Shown: positions 29,121 to 37,225, counted from the stretch's first letter. The stretch: 64,000 bases of DNA from Pseudoxanthomonas sp. (GCF_035999195.1 NZ_DASYGY010000004.1:726266-790265); one strand, 5' to 3'. Program-made: numbers and translations. Notes: generated from the letters alone by a model not told the origin.

Positions 29121-29672
29121 ATGTATTCCCGCAGCAGCGAACCCGTCCAATTCTCCCGCGACTGCGCCGCCGTGCTGGTGCCGCAGGGCGAACTCGTCAC
29201 CCTGCCGGCCGGCAGCTATGGCTACATCACCCAGGCCCTGGGTGGCAGCTACACCGTCTTCGTCGAAGGTAACCTGATGCGCATCGCCGGCCGCGATGCC
29301 GACGCCATCGGCAAGGAACCGACCGAGCCGCTGTCGCTGCCCGACAACGCCAGCGACGAGGAGGTCGAAGCGCTGGTCTGGAACCAGCTGCGCACCTGCT
29401 TCGATCCGGAAATCCCGTTCAACATCGTCGACCTGGGCCTGGTGTACGAAGCCAACCTCACCACCCGCGAGGACGGCCAGCGCGGCGTCGACGTCAAGAT
29501 GACGCTGACCGCGCCCGGCTGCGGCATGGGCGAGATCCTCGTCGACGACGTGCGCAGCAAGCTGGAGATGATCCCCACCGTCGCCGAGGCCGACGTCGAA
29601 CTGGTGTTCGACCCGCCGTGGGGCCGCCACATGATGTCCGATGCCGCCAAGCTGGAAACCGGCATGCTCTGA
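29121..29672 (+). CDS. sufT: Putative Fe-S cluster assembly protein SufT
   Basis: A 183-residue protein. The C-terminal MIP18/DUF59 domain contains ALVWNQLRTCFDPEIPFNIVDLGLVYE and the metal-binding MTLTAPGCGMGEILVDDV with its conserved Cys, ending LVFDPPWGRHMMSDAAKL. The N-terminal part (GELVTLPAGSYGYITQALGGSYTVF) is typical of the longer SufT form. SufT proteins help mature Fe-S proteins under high demand. Start chosen at ATG 29121 (MYSRSSEPVQF). No suf genes are adjacent; ilvE follows by 42 bp. Confidence 0.9.
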   Translation: MYSRSSEPVQFSRDCAAVLVPQGELVTLPAGSYGYITQALGGSYTVFVEGNLMRIAGRDADAIGKEPTEPLSLPDNASDEEVEALVWNQLRTCFDPEIPFNIVDLGLVYEANLTTREDGQRGVDVKMTLTAPGCGMGEILVDDVRSKLEMIPTVAEADVELVFDPPWGRHMMSDAAKLETGML

Positions 29673-29714
29673 GCCTCCGGGCTCGCCACCGCAGACCCCG
29701 TCAGGAAGGAAGAG

Positions 29715-30821
29715 ATGAACGTGATGAACGCCGCCCCGTTGACCTACCGCGTGACCCGCAACGAGAAGGCCCGTACACCGGCCGAGCGCGACGCCATCCT
29801 CGCCAGCCCCGGGTTCGGCCTGCACTTCACCGACCACATGGTCGAGATCACGTGGGACAAGGCGCAGGGCTGGCACGACGCGCAGGTGCGCGCCTACGGT
29901 CCGCTGTCGCTCGACCCGGCCGCGTCGGTGCTGCACTACGGCCAGGAGATCTTCGAAGGCATCAAGGCCTACCGTCATGCCGATGGGTCCATCTGGACCT
30001 TCCGTCCCGACGCCAACGGCAAGCGCCTGCAGCGCTCGGCCGCGCGCCTGGCGCTGCCGCAGTTGCCGGTCAGCGAATTCGTCGAATCGCTGCGCCAGCT
30101 GGTCGCCATCGACGGCGACTGGGTGCCGTCGGCGCCGGAGACCAGCCTGTACTTCCGTCCCTTCATGATCGCCACCGAGGCCTTCCTCGGCGTGCGCGCC
30201 GCGCAGCAGGCCGGCTACTACGTCATCGCCAGCCCGGCGGGCGCGTACTTCGCCAAGGGCGTGGCGCCGGTGGCGATCTGGCTGTCCGAGGACTACGCAC
30301 GCGCCGCGAAGGGCGGCACCGGTGCCGCCAAGTGCGGCGGCAACTACGCCGCGTCGCTGCTGCCGCAGCAGGAAGCGCAGGCGCAGGGCTGCTCGCAGGT
30401 GCTGTTCCTCGATCCGGTGGAAGGCAAGTACCTGGAGGAACTCGGCGGCATGAACGTGTTCCTCGTCTACCAGGACGGCCGCATCGTCACGCCCGAACTC
30501 TCCGGCAGCATCCTGGAGGGCATCACCCGCGACAGCATCCTGCAGATCGCGCGCGACCGCGGGCACACCGTGGAAGAGCGCAAGGTCTCCATCGACGAGT
30601 GGAAGCAGGGCGTGGCGTCGGGCGACATCGTCGAGGTGTTCGCGTGCGGTACCGCCGCCGTCATCACCCCGATCGGCCAGCTCAAGGGCAAGGGCTTCGA
30701 GGTCGGCGACCTCAACGCGCCGGCCGGCGAAGTGACGATGGGCATCCGCAAGGAGCTCACCGACATCCAGTACGGCCGCGTGCCGGACCGCCACGGTTGG
30801 CTGTTGAAGCTGTGCGATTGA
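29715..30821 (+). CDS. ilvE: Branched-chain amino acid aminotransferase
   Basis: A 368-residue PLP enzyme of fold type IV (BCAT beta/type II subgroup) that interconverts Leu, Ile and Val with their keto acids. The PLP lysine is in AAKCGGNYAASLLPQ near residue 212; VLHYGQEIFEGIKAYR, LYFRPFMIATE, FLVYQDGRIVTPELSGSIL and EVFACGTAAVITPIG are further signatures. AGGAAGGAAGAG gives a clear ribosome site for the ATG at 29715. The gene is closed by a strong terminator at 30838-30869. Confidence 0.95.
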   Translation: MNVMNAAPLTYRVTRNEKARTPAERDAILASPGFGLHFTDHMVEITWDKAQGWHDAQVRAYGPLSLDPAASVLHYGQEIFEGIKAYRHADGSIWTFRPDANGKRLQRSAARLALPQLPVSEFVESLRQLVAIDGDWVPSAPETSLYFRPFMIATEAFLGVRAAQQAGYYVIASPAGAYFAKGVAPVAIWLSEDYARAAKGGTGAAKCGGNYAASLLPQQEAQAQGCSQVLFLDPVEGKYLEELGGMNVFLVYQDGRIVTPELSGSILEGITRDSILQIARDRGHTVEERKVSIDEWKQGVASGDIVEVFACGTAAVITPIGQLKGKGFEVGDLNAPAGEVTMGIRKELTDIQYGRVPDRHGWLLKLCD

Positions 30822-30837
30822 GCGCATTTCCCGAGAC

Positions 30838-30869
30838 AGAAAAAGCCCGTGGAAACGCGGGCTTTTTTG
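30838..30869 (+). terminator. Intrinsic terminator after ilvE
   Basis: AAAAAGCCCG, a short loop, then CGGGCTTTTTT: a ten-base stem with A and T tracts on either side, 20 bases beyond the ilvE stop. The flanking A run makes it potentially bidirectional. Confidence 0.9.
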
Positions 30870-31199
30870 CGTAAGGACGTCGTGCATCCTTGAATAAAAA
30901 AATTCGCCGGCGACGCGGCTCAGATACGTACATGAATCTACGCGCGGATGTCCACCGGTGACTTCAGCTTCATGCGTTTATTCCGGTGATTACGTTTGCA
31001 ACATGAGCGATGAAGTGTGTCTTTCATCGCTGATTCATCCTCGCGCCTTCCGTTAGTTTCGATCCTGCGTCGTGCGTTGCACGGCGTGCATCCGGTCGAA
31101 CGCAACAGCCCGTCCACCCCCTCCCGTAGCCAGTCTTGCGCCCCCGACCGGGCTGTTGCCGCATTGGCGGCTTTTCATTTCATCTTGAGGGAGAGTCTG
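30870..31199. other. AT-richer leader region before the S8 protease, with a hairpin
   Basis: No gene is seen between the ilvE terminator and the protease start. The DNA is AT-rich for this genome (GAATAAAAAAATTC at about 30892 is a palindrome-like run), so it should hold the protease promoter. AGCGATGAA (31006-31014) pairs perfectly with TTCATCGCT (31023-31031), an eight-base-loop hairpin that could sit in the 5' leader or be an operator. Confidence 0.55.
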
Positions 31200-32990
31200 A
31201 TGTCTGGAATCGCAAAGCGTGGTTCGCGTGTACGCCTGCTGTGCCTGTCCTCCGCCGTGCTGGCATCGCTGTATGCGTTGCCGGCGATGGCCGGTCGCGT
31301 GGACATGAGCGGTCTGCAGGTCGAGGAACCGGGCGGCTACGACCGCTTCATCGTGAAGTACCGCGACGGCAGTGCGGAGAGTTCCGACGCAACGCGGCTG
31401 CAGCGCTCGCTGAACAGCGCCGCCAGCACCGGCGTCGCCAAGCGCGGCGGTCGCGCGCTGGGCCTGCAGAAGCTGCGCCGGCTGGCTGCCGGTGGCGCGG
31501 ACGTGGTGCGCGCCGACCGCAAGCTGGACCGGGTGGAAGCCGAGTCGCTGATGCGCCAGCTGGCGGCCGATCCGAACGTGGAGTACGTGGAAGTCGACCA
31601 GCGCATGTATCCGGTGCTGACGCCCAACGACCCGCGCCTGTCCGAGCAGTGGGGCTTCGGCACCACGGCGTCGGGTATCAACGTGCGGCCGGCCTGGGAC
31701 AAGTCCACCGGTGCGGGCGTGGTGGTGGCCGTGCTCGACACCGGCATCACCAACCATGCCGACCTCAACGCCAACATCCTGCCGGGCTACGACTTCATCA
31801 GCGACACGTTCGTCTCGCGCGACGGCAACGGCCGCGATCCCAACCCGAACGACGAAGGCGACTGGAACCCCGTGGCGAACGAGTGCTACAGCGGTTCGCC
31901 GGTCACCAACTCCAGCTGGCACGGCACCCACGTGGCCGGCACGGTCGCGGCGGTGACCAACAACAGCACCGGCGTGGCCGGTACCGCGTTCGGCGCCAAG
32001 GTGGTGCCCGTGCGCGTGCTGGGACGCTGCGGCGGCCTGACCTCGGACATCGCCGACGCCATCACCTGGGCCTCGGGCGGTACCGTCGCGAACGTGCCCG
32101 CCAACGCCAATCCGGCCGAAGTCATCAACATGTCGCTCGGCGGCGGCGGTACCTGTTCGACCACCTACCAGAACGCGATCAACGGTGCGGTCAGCCGCGG
32201 CACCACGGTGGTGGTGGCGGCCGGCAACAGCAACACCAACGTGTCCAGCGCCGTACCGGCGAACTGCCCGAACGTGGTGGCCGTGGCGGCGACGACGTCG
32301 TCCGGTTCGCGCGCCAGCTTCTCCAACTACGGCACCGGCATCGACATTTCCGCGCCGGGCGCCAGCATCCTGTCCACGCTCAACACCGGCACCACCACGC
32401 CGGGCAGCGCCAGCTATGCGTCGTACAACGGCACCTCGATGGCGGCTCCGCACGTGGCCGGCGTGGTCGCGCTGATGCAGGCGGCGGCGCCTTCGCCGCT
32501 GACACCGGCGCAGGTGGAAAGCATCCTGAAGAGCACCGCGCGTCCGTTGCCGGGCACCTGCTCGGGCGGCTGCGGGGCAGGCATCGCCAATGCCGACGGT
32601 GCGGTGGTGGCGGCGCAGGGCGGCACGCCTCCGGGCGGCGGCACGCAGACCTACATCAACGGCACCGATGTCAGCATTCCCGACAACAACGCCACCGGCG
32701 TGACCAGTACCATCACCGTGTCGGGCCGCACGGGGAATGCGCCGAGCAACGCGCAGGTGGCGGTGGCCATCGTGCATACCTACATCGGCGACCTGATCGT
32801 GGACCTGCTGGCTCCGGACGGCTCGGTCTACGTGCTGCACAACCGCAGCGGCGGCAGTGCCGACAACATCAACCAGACCTACACGGTCAACCTGTCCAGC
32901 GAAGCCCTCAACGGCAACTGGCGCCTGCGCGTGCGCGACCGCGCCGGTGCGGATACGGGCTACATCAACAGCTGGAGCATCACCTTCTGA
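31200..32990 (+). CDS. Secreted subtilisin-like protease (S8) with P-domain
   Basis: A 596-residue extracellular serine protease. Signal peptide at 1-31 (LLCLSSAVLASLYALPAMA); I9-type propeptide at about 45-138 (RFIVKYRDG...VEYVEVDQRMYPVL); S8 domain with catalytic Asp180 (VAVLDTGI), His241 (WHGTHVAG) and Ser413 (YNGTSMAAPHVAG); then a Gly/Pro linker and a C-terminal P-domain of about 110 residues (IVDLLAPDGSVYVLHNRSG, GNWRLRVRDRAGADTGYINSW) ending in SWSITF. This layout is common in exported proteases of Xanthomonadaceae. ATG 31200 follows GAGGGAGAG. Probably degrades external protein or helps predation/virulence; the target is unknown. Confidence 0.94.
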   Translation: MSGIAKRGSRVRLLCLSSAVLASLYALPAMAGRVDMSGLQVEEPGGYDRFIVKYRDGSAESSDATRLQRSLNSAASTGVAKRGGRALGLQKLRRLAAGGADVVRADRKLDRVEAESLMRQLAADPNVEYVEVDQRMYPVLTPNDPRLSEQWGFGTTASGINVRPAWDKSTGAGVVVAVLDTGITNHADLNANILPGYDFISDTFVSRDGNGRDPNPNDEGDWNPVANECYSGSPVTNSSWHGTHVAGTVAAVTNNSTGVAGTAFGAKVVPVRVLGRCGGLTSDIADAITWASGGTVANVPANANPAEVINMSLGGGGTCSTTYQNAINGAVSRGTTVVVAAGNSNTNVSSAVPANCPNVVAVAATTSSGSRASFSNYGTGIDISAPGASILSTLNTGTTTPGSASYASYNGTSMAAPHVAGVVALMQAAAPSPLTPAQVESILKSTARPLPGTCSGGCGAGIANADGAVVAAQGGTPPGGGTQTYINGTDVSIPDNNATGVTSTITVSGRTGNAPSNAQVAVAIVHTYIGDLIVDLLAPDGSVYVLHNRSGGSADNINQTYTVNLSSEALNGNWRLRVRDRAGADTGYINSWSITF

Positions 32991-33025
32991 GGGCCCGCTG
33001 AGGGGAACGCGCAGGATGCGCATGG

Positions 33026-33054
33026 CGAATCCCCGGCACCACGCCGGGGATTCG
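33026..33054 (+). terminator. Perfect 12-bp hairpin after the S8 protease
   Basis: CGAATCCCCGGC pairs with GCCGGGGATTCG across a five-base loop, 36 bases after the protease stop. The T tract is missing, so it is a strong hairpin that may end or stabilise the transcript rather than a standard intrinsic terminator. Confidence 0.6.
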
Positions 33055-33135
33055 ACGTCGGGGCCGCACGTGCGATCCGACGGATGGAGGCCTCAACCGA
33101 GGCACGGCGCCGGCAGGTGCTTATACTCGGCACGT

Positions 33136-33462
33136 ATGGATCTCTGGTTGGACATCGTGGCGGCTGACGGGACCGAACTGCCGCCGGGCAGCGCGCTGAG
33201 GGTGGAAGTGCGCGACGCTTCCTGGGCCGACGGCCCGGCCCGCGTGCTCCATCGCATCGACACCCGCACACCGAGCCAGGCGCCGGTGTTTCCCGTCGAA
33301 CTGCGCCTGGATGCCGTGGCATCCGGCGCCATCGTCTGGGCGCATCTGGACGCCGATGGCGACGGCAAGGTCTCCGTGGGCGACTACATCACGACGCAAT
33401 CGTATCCATTGGCATCGCACGGCGGCGCGCGGATGCGCGTGGAACTGCGTCGGGTAGGCTGA
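33136..33462 (+). CDS. YbaY-like beta-barrel domain with EF-hand-like loop
   Basis: A 108-residue protein. LRVEVRDASWADGPARVLHR followed by PVFPVELRLDAVASGAIVWAH resembles the YbaY / type III pilotin-like family, but there is no signal peptide or lipobox here. The later DADGDGKVSVGD (about residues 76-87) has the D-x-D-x-DG...D spacing of a calcium-binding EF-hand loop. TTATACT ends eight bases before the ATG, so the mRNA could be nearly leaderless. Its last 74 bases overlap the tail of the opposing ATP-grasp gene. Family call is tentative. Confidence 0.65.
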   Translation: MDLWLDIVAADGTELPPGSALRVEVRDASWADGPARVLHRIDTRTPSQAPVFPVELRLDAVASGAIVWAHLDADGDGKVSVGDYITTQSYPLASHGGARMRVELRRVG

Positions 33463-34408
33463 GCGCGCGCTCCGCCAACCAGTCGGCGATGGCCGAGGCG
33501 ATGGGCAGGCCGGTCCGGTCCTCGATGAATAGGAATTCGCCCGCCGTGTTCACCTCGAAGAAGTAGTACTCGTCGTCCGGCGTGCGTCGCAGGTCGATCG
33601 CGCCGTAGACCAGCCCGAGCCGCTCCATCAGCGCCAGCACGCGGTCCTGTACCTCCTTCGGCAGGACCTCCGCCGTGATCGTCGCCTCGCCCACGTTGCG
33701 GCGGAAGTCGATCGAGCCGTCGCGCGGCGTCCACGCGATGGCGGCCGGGAAGAGCCTGCCGTCGACCGCGGTGACCCGGAGATCGGCGCGGGCGGGCACG
33801 TACTCCTGGAAGATCACTGGCGCGACCTGCACCGTATCCAGCTGGGCGTGGTCCGCTTCCCGCAGCATGCGCGTCTCGCGCCAGATGGCATGGGTGCACG
33901 AAAAGGTCTTGTAGATCACATCCCGCGGCGCCAGGTCGCGGATGAAGCCGCGCGCCTCGTCCGGATCGGAGGTGATCAGCGTGCGTGGCGTGCGCAGTCC
34001 GACCTCGGCCGCCACGCGCAACTGGCGGGCCTTGCGCGATGCCGCGTCATCGCGGTTCGGCTCGTTCATCCAGCGTGCGTCCTGCAGCAGCTGCCACAGG
34101 CCGTTCAGCGCTTCGTTCCATTCGTTGGCGGTGAACAGGTGGGTCTGCGGATCGGTCACCTCCGACAGGTCCGGCGCTTGCGGGCGCCGCCACCAGACGG
34201 CACTCGCATCGTGCAGTGCATGGATCGTGCCGTCGGCCTGTCGATAGCGGATCTGCGGACGCGGCCCATGCCGGTAGTCCACCGTCAGCGTGGCGTGTCG
34301 GGGTAGCTGGGCCAGGTCCAGCAGCAACACCGGTTCGCCGCGCTCTTCCAGGCAACGGATCACGCGCATGGCGTGCGCGTCCTCCGGATGGGAGATCACC
34401 ACGATCAT
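33389..34408 (-). CDS. MvdC/MvdD-like ATP-grasp ligase
   Basis: A 339-residue ATP-grasp enzyme. The pre-ATP-grasp part has MIVVISHPEDAHAMRVI and the WWRRP signature at 72-76, found in MvdC/MvdD graspetide macrocyclases. The catalytic part has an ATP-lysine candidate K167 (VIYKTFS), FQEYVPARADLRV at 200-212 and the metal-binding EVNTAGEFLFIED at 285-297, corresponding to ENPxGQ-type motifs. Such enzymes join Asp/Glu side chains to Thr, Ser or Lys of a precursor peptide, making lactone or lactam rings. The ATG at 34408 follows AAGGAG and lies 11 bp after the astacin gene, so the two form an operon; the repeat region of that protein is the obvious candidate substrate. The last 20 residues are poorly conserved-looking and overlap the opposing gene. 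Confidence 0.85.
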   Translation of the reverse strand: MIVVISHPEDAHAMRVIRCLEERGEPVLLLDLAQLPRHATLTVDYRHGPRPQIRYRQADGTIHALHDASAVWWRRPQAPDLSEVTDPQTHLFTANEWNEALNGLWQLLQDARWMNEPNRDDAASRKARQLRVAAEVGLRTPRTLITSDPDEARGFIRDLAPRDVIYKTFSCTHAIWRETRMLREADHAQLDTVQVAPVIFQEYVPARADLRVTAVDGRLFPAAIAWTPRDGSIDFRRNVGEATITAEVLPKEVQDRVLALMERLGLVYGAIDLRRTPDDEYYFFEVNTAGEFLFIEDRTGLPIASAIADWLAERALSLPDAVPRASARRRAMPMDTIAS

Positions 34409-34419
34409 CGTCGTCTCCT

Positions 34420-35733
34420 TCAGCCGGCCGCGCCGTCGTCCTGGCGCAGCATCTGCTCCAGCAACGCGCGGGTCTGGTCGTACTGCGCCTGCAGCGAACC
34501 GCGGGCGGCATCCAGCCGCGCCAGTTCCTCCGCCAGCTGATGCAGTTCGTTGTCCAGCTCCGCCGCCGTGCCCGCGGCGCCGCCGGCCGTCGCCTCGTGC
34601 GGTGTGGCCACCGCGAACGGCATGCTGCCGGCGAGCGCGGGATTGATCTGCGGCGTGATCTGCGGGTTCACCTGGATGGGCGGCCGCCCCGGCGTGAACA
34701 CGTTCTCGGCCAGCGTCGGGCCGGGGTCGAACACGCCTTCCTTGACCGTGTCGCGGATCTGTTCCTTCAGCGTGTCGGTGATCAGCTCCTTGCGCGTGTC
34801 CAGCCGGATGTCCTTGATCTGCTCCTTGCGCGTATCGAAGATCTGCTCCTTGCGCGTGTCGGCGATGTTGTCCTTGACCGGTTCCTTGATGGTCACGGCG
34901 GGGCAGCGCGAATTGACCGCGGCGATATCGCCGGCCGACAGGCCGGCGCGCTGGCCGATCACCGTGCCGGGCGGTACCGTGCCGATCGGCGTGATGGTGT
35001 TGCTGCCGTCCACGCTGAACGCGTTCAGCGGGTAATGCATGATCGAGCCGTAGTCGTAGGGCCCGATGTCGTCGCCGTCGGTGATGTGCTGGTTGAAGTT
35101 GTGCTCGAAGCCGGACTGGATCTTCTCCCAGTTGATGCGGACGAACGTGTCGCGGTCCTCGCGGCTCTGTTCGTGCCACAGCCCGACCACATGGCCGATC
35201 TCGTGGATCGTGTTGCCCAGCGTGCAGCCCGCCGCGAGGTTGACGAACTGTTGGCCGCCACGCCGGCCGACCTGCGCCGAGCATCCCGAACCGGGACGGA
35301 AGGTGACGAAGTCGGCTTCGGTCGTCCTGGGCACGAAGCGGATGCGCGTGTTGGCCTCCCAGTGGGCGATGGCGTCGGTCACGCGCTGCTGGTTGGGCAG
35401 GCCGGGGTCGATGGTGAAGGGCACGCGGCAGTTGGGCCACTGGAACTGCGCGCCGGAGATCATCACCGCATGCACGACGCCCGATGCGCTTTCCTGGCGC
35501 AGCATGTCCGACATGCGCTCGACCTCCTCCACCGTGCCCAGCACGATGTCGCCCTCGAACATCGCCATGCCATCGACTTCGACGTACTGCACCGGCCTGA
35601 CACCGAAGGTGTCGCCGCGGATCAGCGCGGTGCGCACCGGGCCCGCGCCCCTGAACTCGCCCGACCTGCCGCTGCCGCCATCGTCCGATCCGCTGCCTGC
35701 GGTACGCGAGGGGGGATTCTTCTTGGTTGCCAT
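34420..35733 (-). CDS. Astacin-like zinc metalloprotease with tandem octapeptide repeats
   Basis: A 437-residue protein without a signal peptide; the first 32 residues are Ser/Gly-rich and disordered-looking. An astacin (M12A) domain spans about 95-275: HEIGHVVGLWHEQSREDRD gives zinc ligands His177, His181 and His187 with catalytic Glu178, and YDYGSIMHYP (226-235) is the Met-turn. Residues 284-336 hold octapeptides of the form DTRKEQIx, five full units plus a half unit (DIRL). A Pro-rich stretch (NPQITPQINPALAG) and a C-terminal coiled coil (LHQLAEELARLDAARGSLQAQ, about 396-430) follow. AAGGAG precedes the ATG at 35733. The repeats are rich in Thr, Lys, Asp and Glu, the residue types joined by graspetide ligases, and such a ligase is the next gene. 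No secretion signal is seen, so export, if any, needs another route. Confidence 0.85.
   Translation of the reverse strand: MATKKNPPSRTAGSGSDDGGSGRSGEFRGAGPVRTALIRGDTFGVRPVQYVEVDGMAMFEGDIVLGTVEEVERMSDMLRQESASGVVHAVMISGAQFQWPNCRVPFTIDPGLPNQQRVTDAIAHWEANTRIRFVPRTTEADFVTFRPGSGCSAQVGRRGGQQFVNLAAGCTLGNTIHEIGHVVGLWHEQSREDRDTFVRINWEKIQSGFEHNFNQHITDGDDIGPYDYGSIMHYPLNAFSVDGSNTITPIGTVPPGTVIGQRAGLSAGDIAAVNSRCPAVTIKEPVKDNIADTRKEQIFDTRKEQIKDIRLDTRKELITDTLKEQIRDTVKEGVFDPGPTLAENVFTPGRPPIQVNPQITPQINPALAGSMPFAVATPHEATAGGAAGTAAELDNELHQLAEELARLDAARGSLQAQYDQTRALLEQMLRQDDGAAG
34729..34860 (-). repeat. Coding tandem repeat, 24-bp units (DTRKEQIx)
   Basis: Five 24-bp units and one 12-bp half unit encode residues 292-335 of the astacin-like protein: DTRKEQIF, DTRKEQIK, DIRL, DTRKELIT, DTLKEQIR, DTVKEGVF. 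The DNA copies share GCTCCTTGCGCGTGTC-like blocks on the plus strand, so duplication is recent enough to show at base level. A more diverged unit (EPVKDNIA) precedes them. Confidence 0.85.
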
Positions 35734-36334
35734 GTCCGGATCTCCTTGGGGATGAACCGCCTCCGTCGCGGGGCGAGCGTGGCGTCGCATGCGCCGCGGC
35801 CGGCACGCCGCGACGGGAGCAGGGGAGTGGGGCCGGTGACATGCGGGAAGCGCTTCGCACGCGAAGGGCTTCGGGCATCGCGATCGCGTGGCTCACGTGC
35901 GTGCGGTCGTGTTTCGCCCTGCTTCACCCTTCAACAACGCGCAGGTTTCGTGGCATGGGCCAGTGATGGCATACCGCTCGTCTGCACATGGGGCGGAATC
36001 GTCTACATTCATTTACATGGCTTGCGGAGGCGGAATATGCCGGCGAATCTCGACGCGGGTGTCACATTCTGAAGATGCGTCGACACGATGCGTGATGCTG
36101 CAAGGTGGGTGTAGCCGACTTCGACCTTGTCCTTTTCCGTCAGCATTCCTCGCGCATGGCGACGTGCATATCACATTGCAGTCGTCCTGATCGTTGCGAA
36201 AAACCAGGCCTCTCCATGAGGCTACATGCATTTCGTCCGCGCGCGGTGTAGAGAACCTGGCGACAAACGCCCCGATGCTTGCATGACACGGGCAGTCACC
36301 ACGACGGGCGCGACGTCTGAAAGGAGATCCGGAT
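35734..36334. other. 600-bp divergent intergenic region at an island edge
   Basis: Lies between the divergently oriented astacin-like and lipoprotein genes. I see no convincing gene: short open frames lack family resemblance and ribosome sites. Base composition falls from the chromosomal level to nearer 55% G+C from about 35900 onwards, so this is where the low-G+C segment begins. It should contain promoters for both directions. No tRNA, integrase or direct repeat marking an attachment site is visible. Confidence 0.55.
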
Positions 36335-37225
36335 ATGCCGGGCAATACGCTGTCAGCACTGGTGGGTTTGAGGTTTGCTTCTCCCTATGCGCTGTTTCGT
36401 TCTACTTCCGTTCCACCCAAGGTCAGTGCATGGGCGACGCAGCATCGACGAAGCGTTGGTCCTCTTGGTCGCTGGCGTCAGCGAATAATCCTCTCCGGCG
36501 TGCTCATTCCGGCAGCGCTTTCGGGATGTCAGGCAGGATTTGGTTCACGGGCTGGGCCTAATCCAGTCGTCGCAATTGAACGGCTGTGGACTGAAAAAGC
36601 GCCCGATGACAACGGATTCATGGAGATTCGTCTAGGCGAAGCGAGGATCGCTCTGGCCTCGGATGGTTGTTCTCAAAAAATGATCAGCAAGCTTGTATGC
36701 CGTAATGCCCGCCTGACGGTTTCAACTGGGCATTTGCCTCAACAAACTCTCCTGCTTCCGGAAGTCTGGCTTCCAGCATCGCCATCCTCGAATGGCGCTG
36801 TCAGGACCGGTTTCCGTGGATCTTCCCGCTTCGCGTTTGCCGACGATCTGTACGGCATCATCCTGTCCGACATCAGTGCAGATGGATACGAGGACCTGGT
36901 GGCCTGGAGCGGTGCGGATGGCAATTACGGGGATCCGTCATACACCTACTATCTGTATGACGCGAAGACCCAGCGTCTGATCGAGAACGCTCACCTGGCG
37001 AAGTTGATGCAGTCGCATTCGATCTCGAGGCTGGTCGACGGTCGACTTGTCGCCTGGTACCGCAGCGGTCCGTGTGATCGCGGCGAGAAGCTGATTGGCA
37101 TACGAGGGAACGGTGCCGAGATTCTCGCTAGCAGGGACTACACCACGTGCGGAGAGCATGCGTTGGATGGCGACCGGATATCCGATGATTCATGGATGAG
37201 GTTGGAGGGAGAGCGACGTCAATGA
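36335..37225 (+). CDS. XAC2610-like lipoprotein, immunity-protein candidate
   Basis: A 296-residue protein. IILSGVLIPAALSGC places a lipobox Cys at residue 65, preceded by 64 residues, unusually long for a signal; yet the ATG at 36335 has a strong AAAGGAGA site and no better start is seen. The C-terminal half (FADDLYGIILSDISADGYED, then YTYYLYDAKTQRLIEN) resembles XAC2610-related proteins, including a calcium-loop-like D179-x-S-x-D183-G...D187. In Xanthomonas citri XAC2610 protects against the GH19 effector XAC2609. Here the stop overlaps the next gene, itself a GH19 protein, by ATGA, supporting the same pairing. G+C is about 48% in places. Confidence 0.78.
   Translation: MPGNTLSALVGLRFASPYALFRSTSVPPKVSAWATQHRRSVGPLGRWRQRIILSGVLIPAALSGCQAGFGSRAGPNPVVAIERLWTEKAPDDNGFMEIRLGEARIALASDGCSQKMISKLVCRNARLTVSTGHLPQQTLLLPEVWLPASPSSNGAVRTGFRGSSRFAFADDLYGIILSDISADGYEDLVAWSGADGNYGDPSYTYYLYDAKTQRLIENAHLAKLMQSHSISRLVDGRLVAWYRSGPCDRGEKLIGIRGNGAEILASRDYTTCGEHALDGDRISDDSWMRLEGERRQ

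Noticed and set aside
34729..34860. CRISPR-like array
   Set aside because: The regular units are in-frame coding repeats of eight residues without spacers; no cas gene is present in the window.
34409..35896. Upstream extension of the ATP-grasp frame through the whole astacin gene
   Set aside because: The extension is Arg/Gly/His-rich and overlaps the astacin gene, whose HExxH and Met-turn are intact; AAGGAG before 34408 fixes the ligase start.
35888..36190. 100-codon open frame in the intergenic region before the XAC2610-like gene
   Set aside because: No ribosome site, no family resemblance and irregular composition; treated as non-coding.
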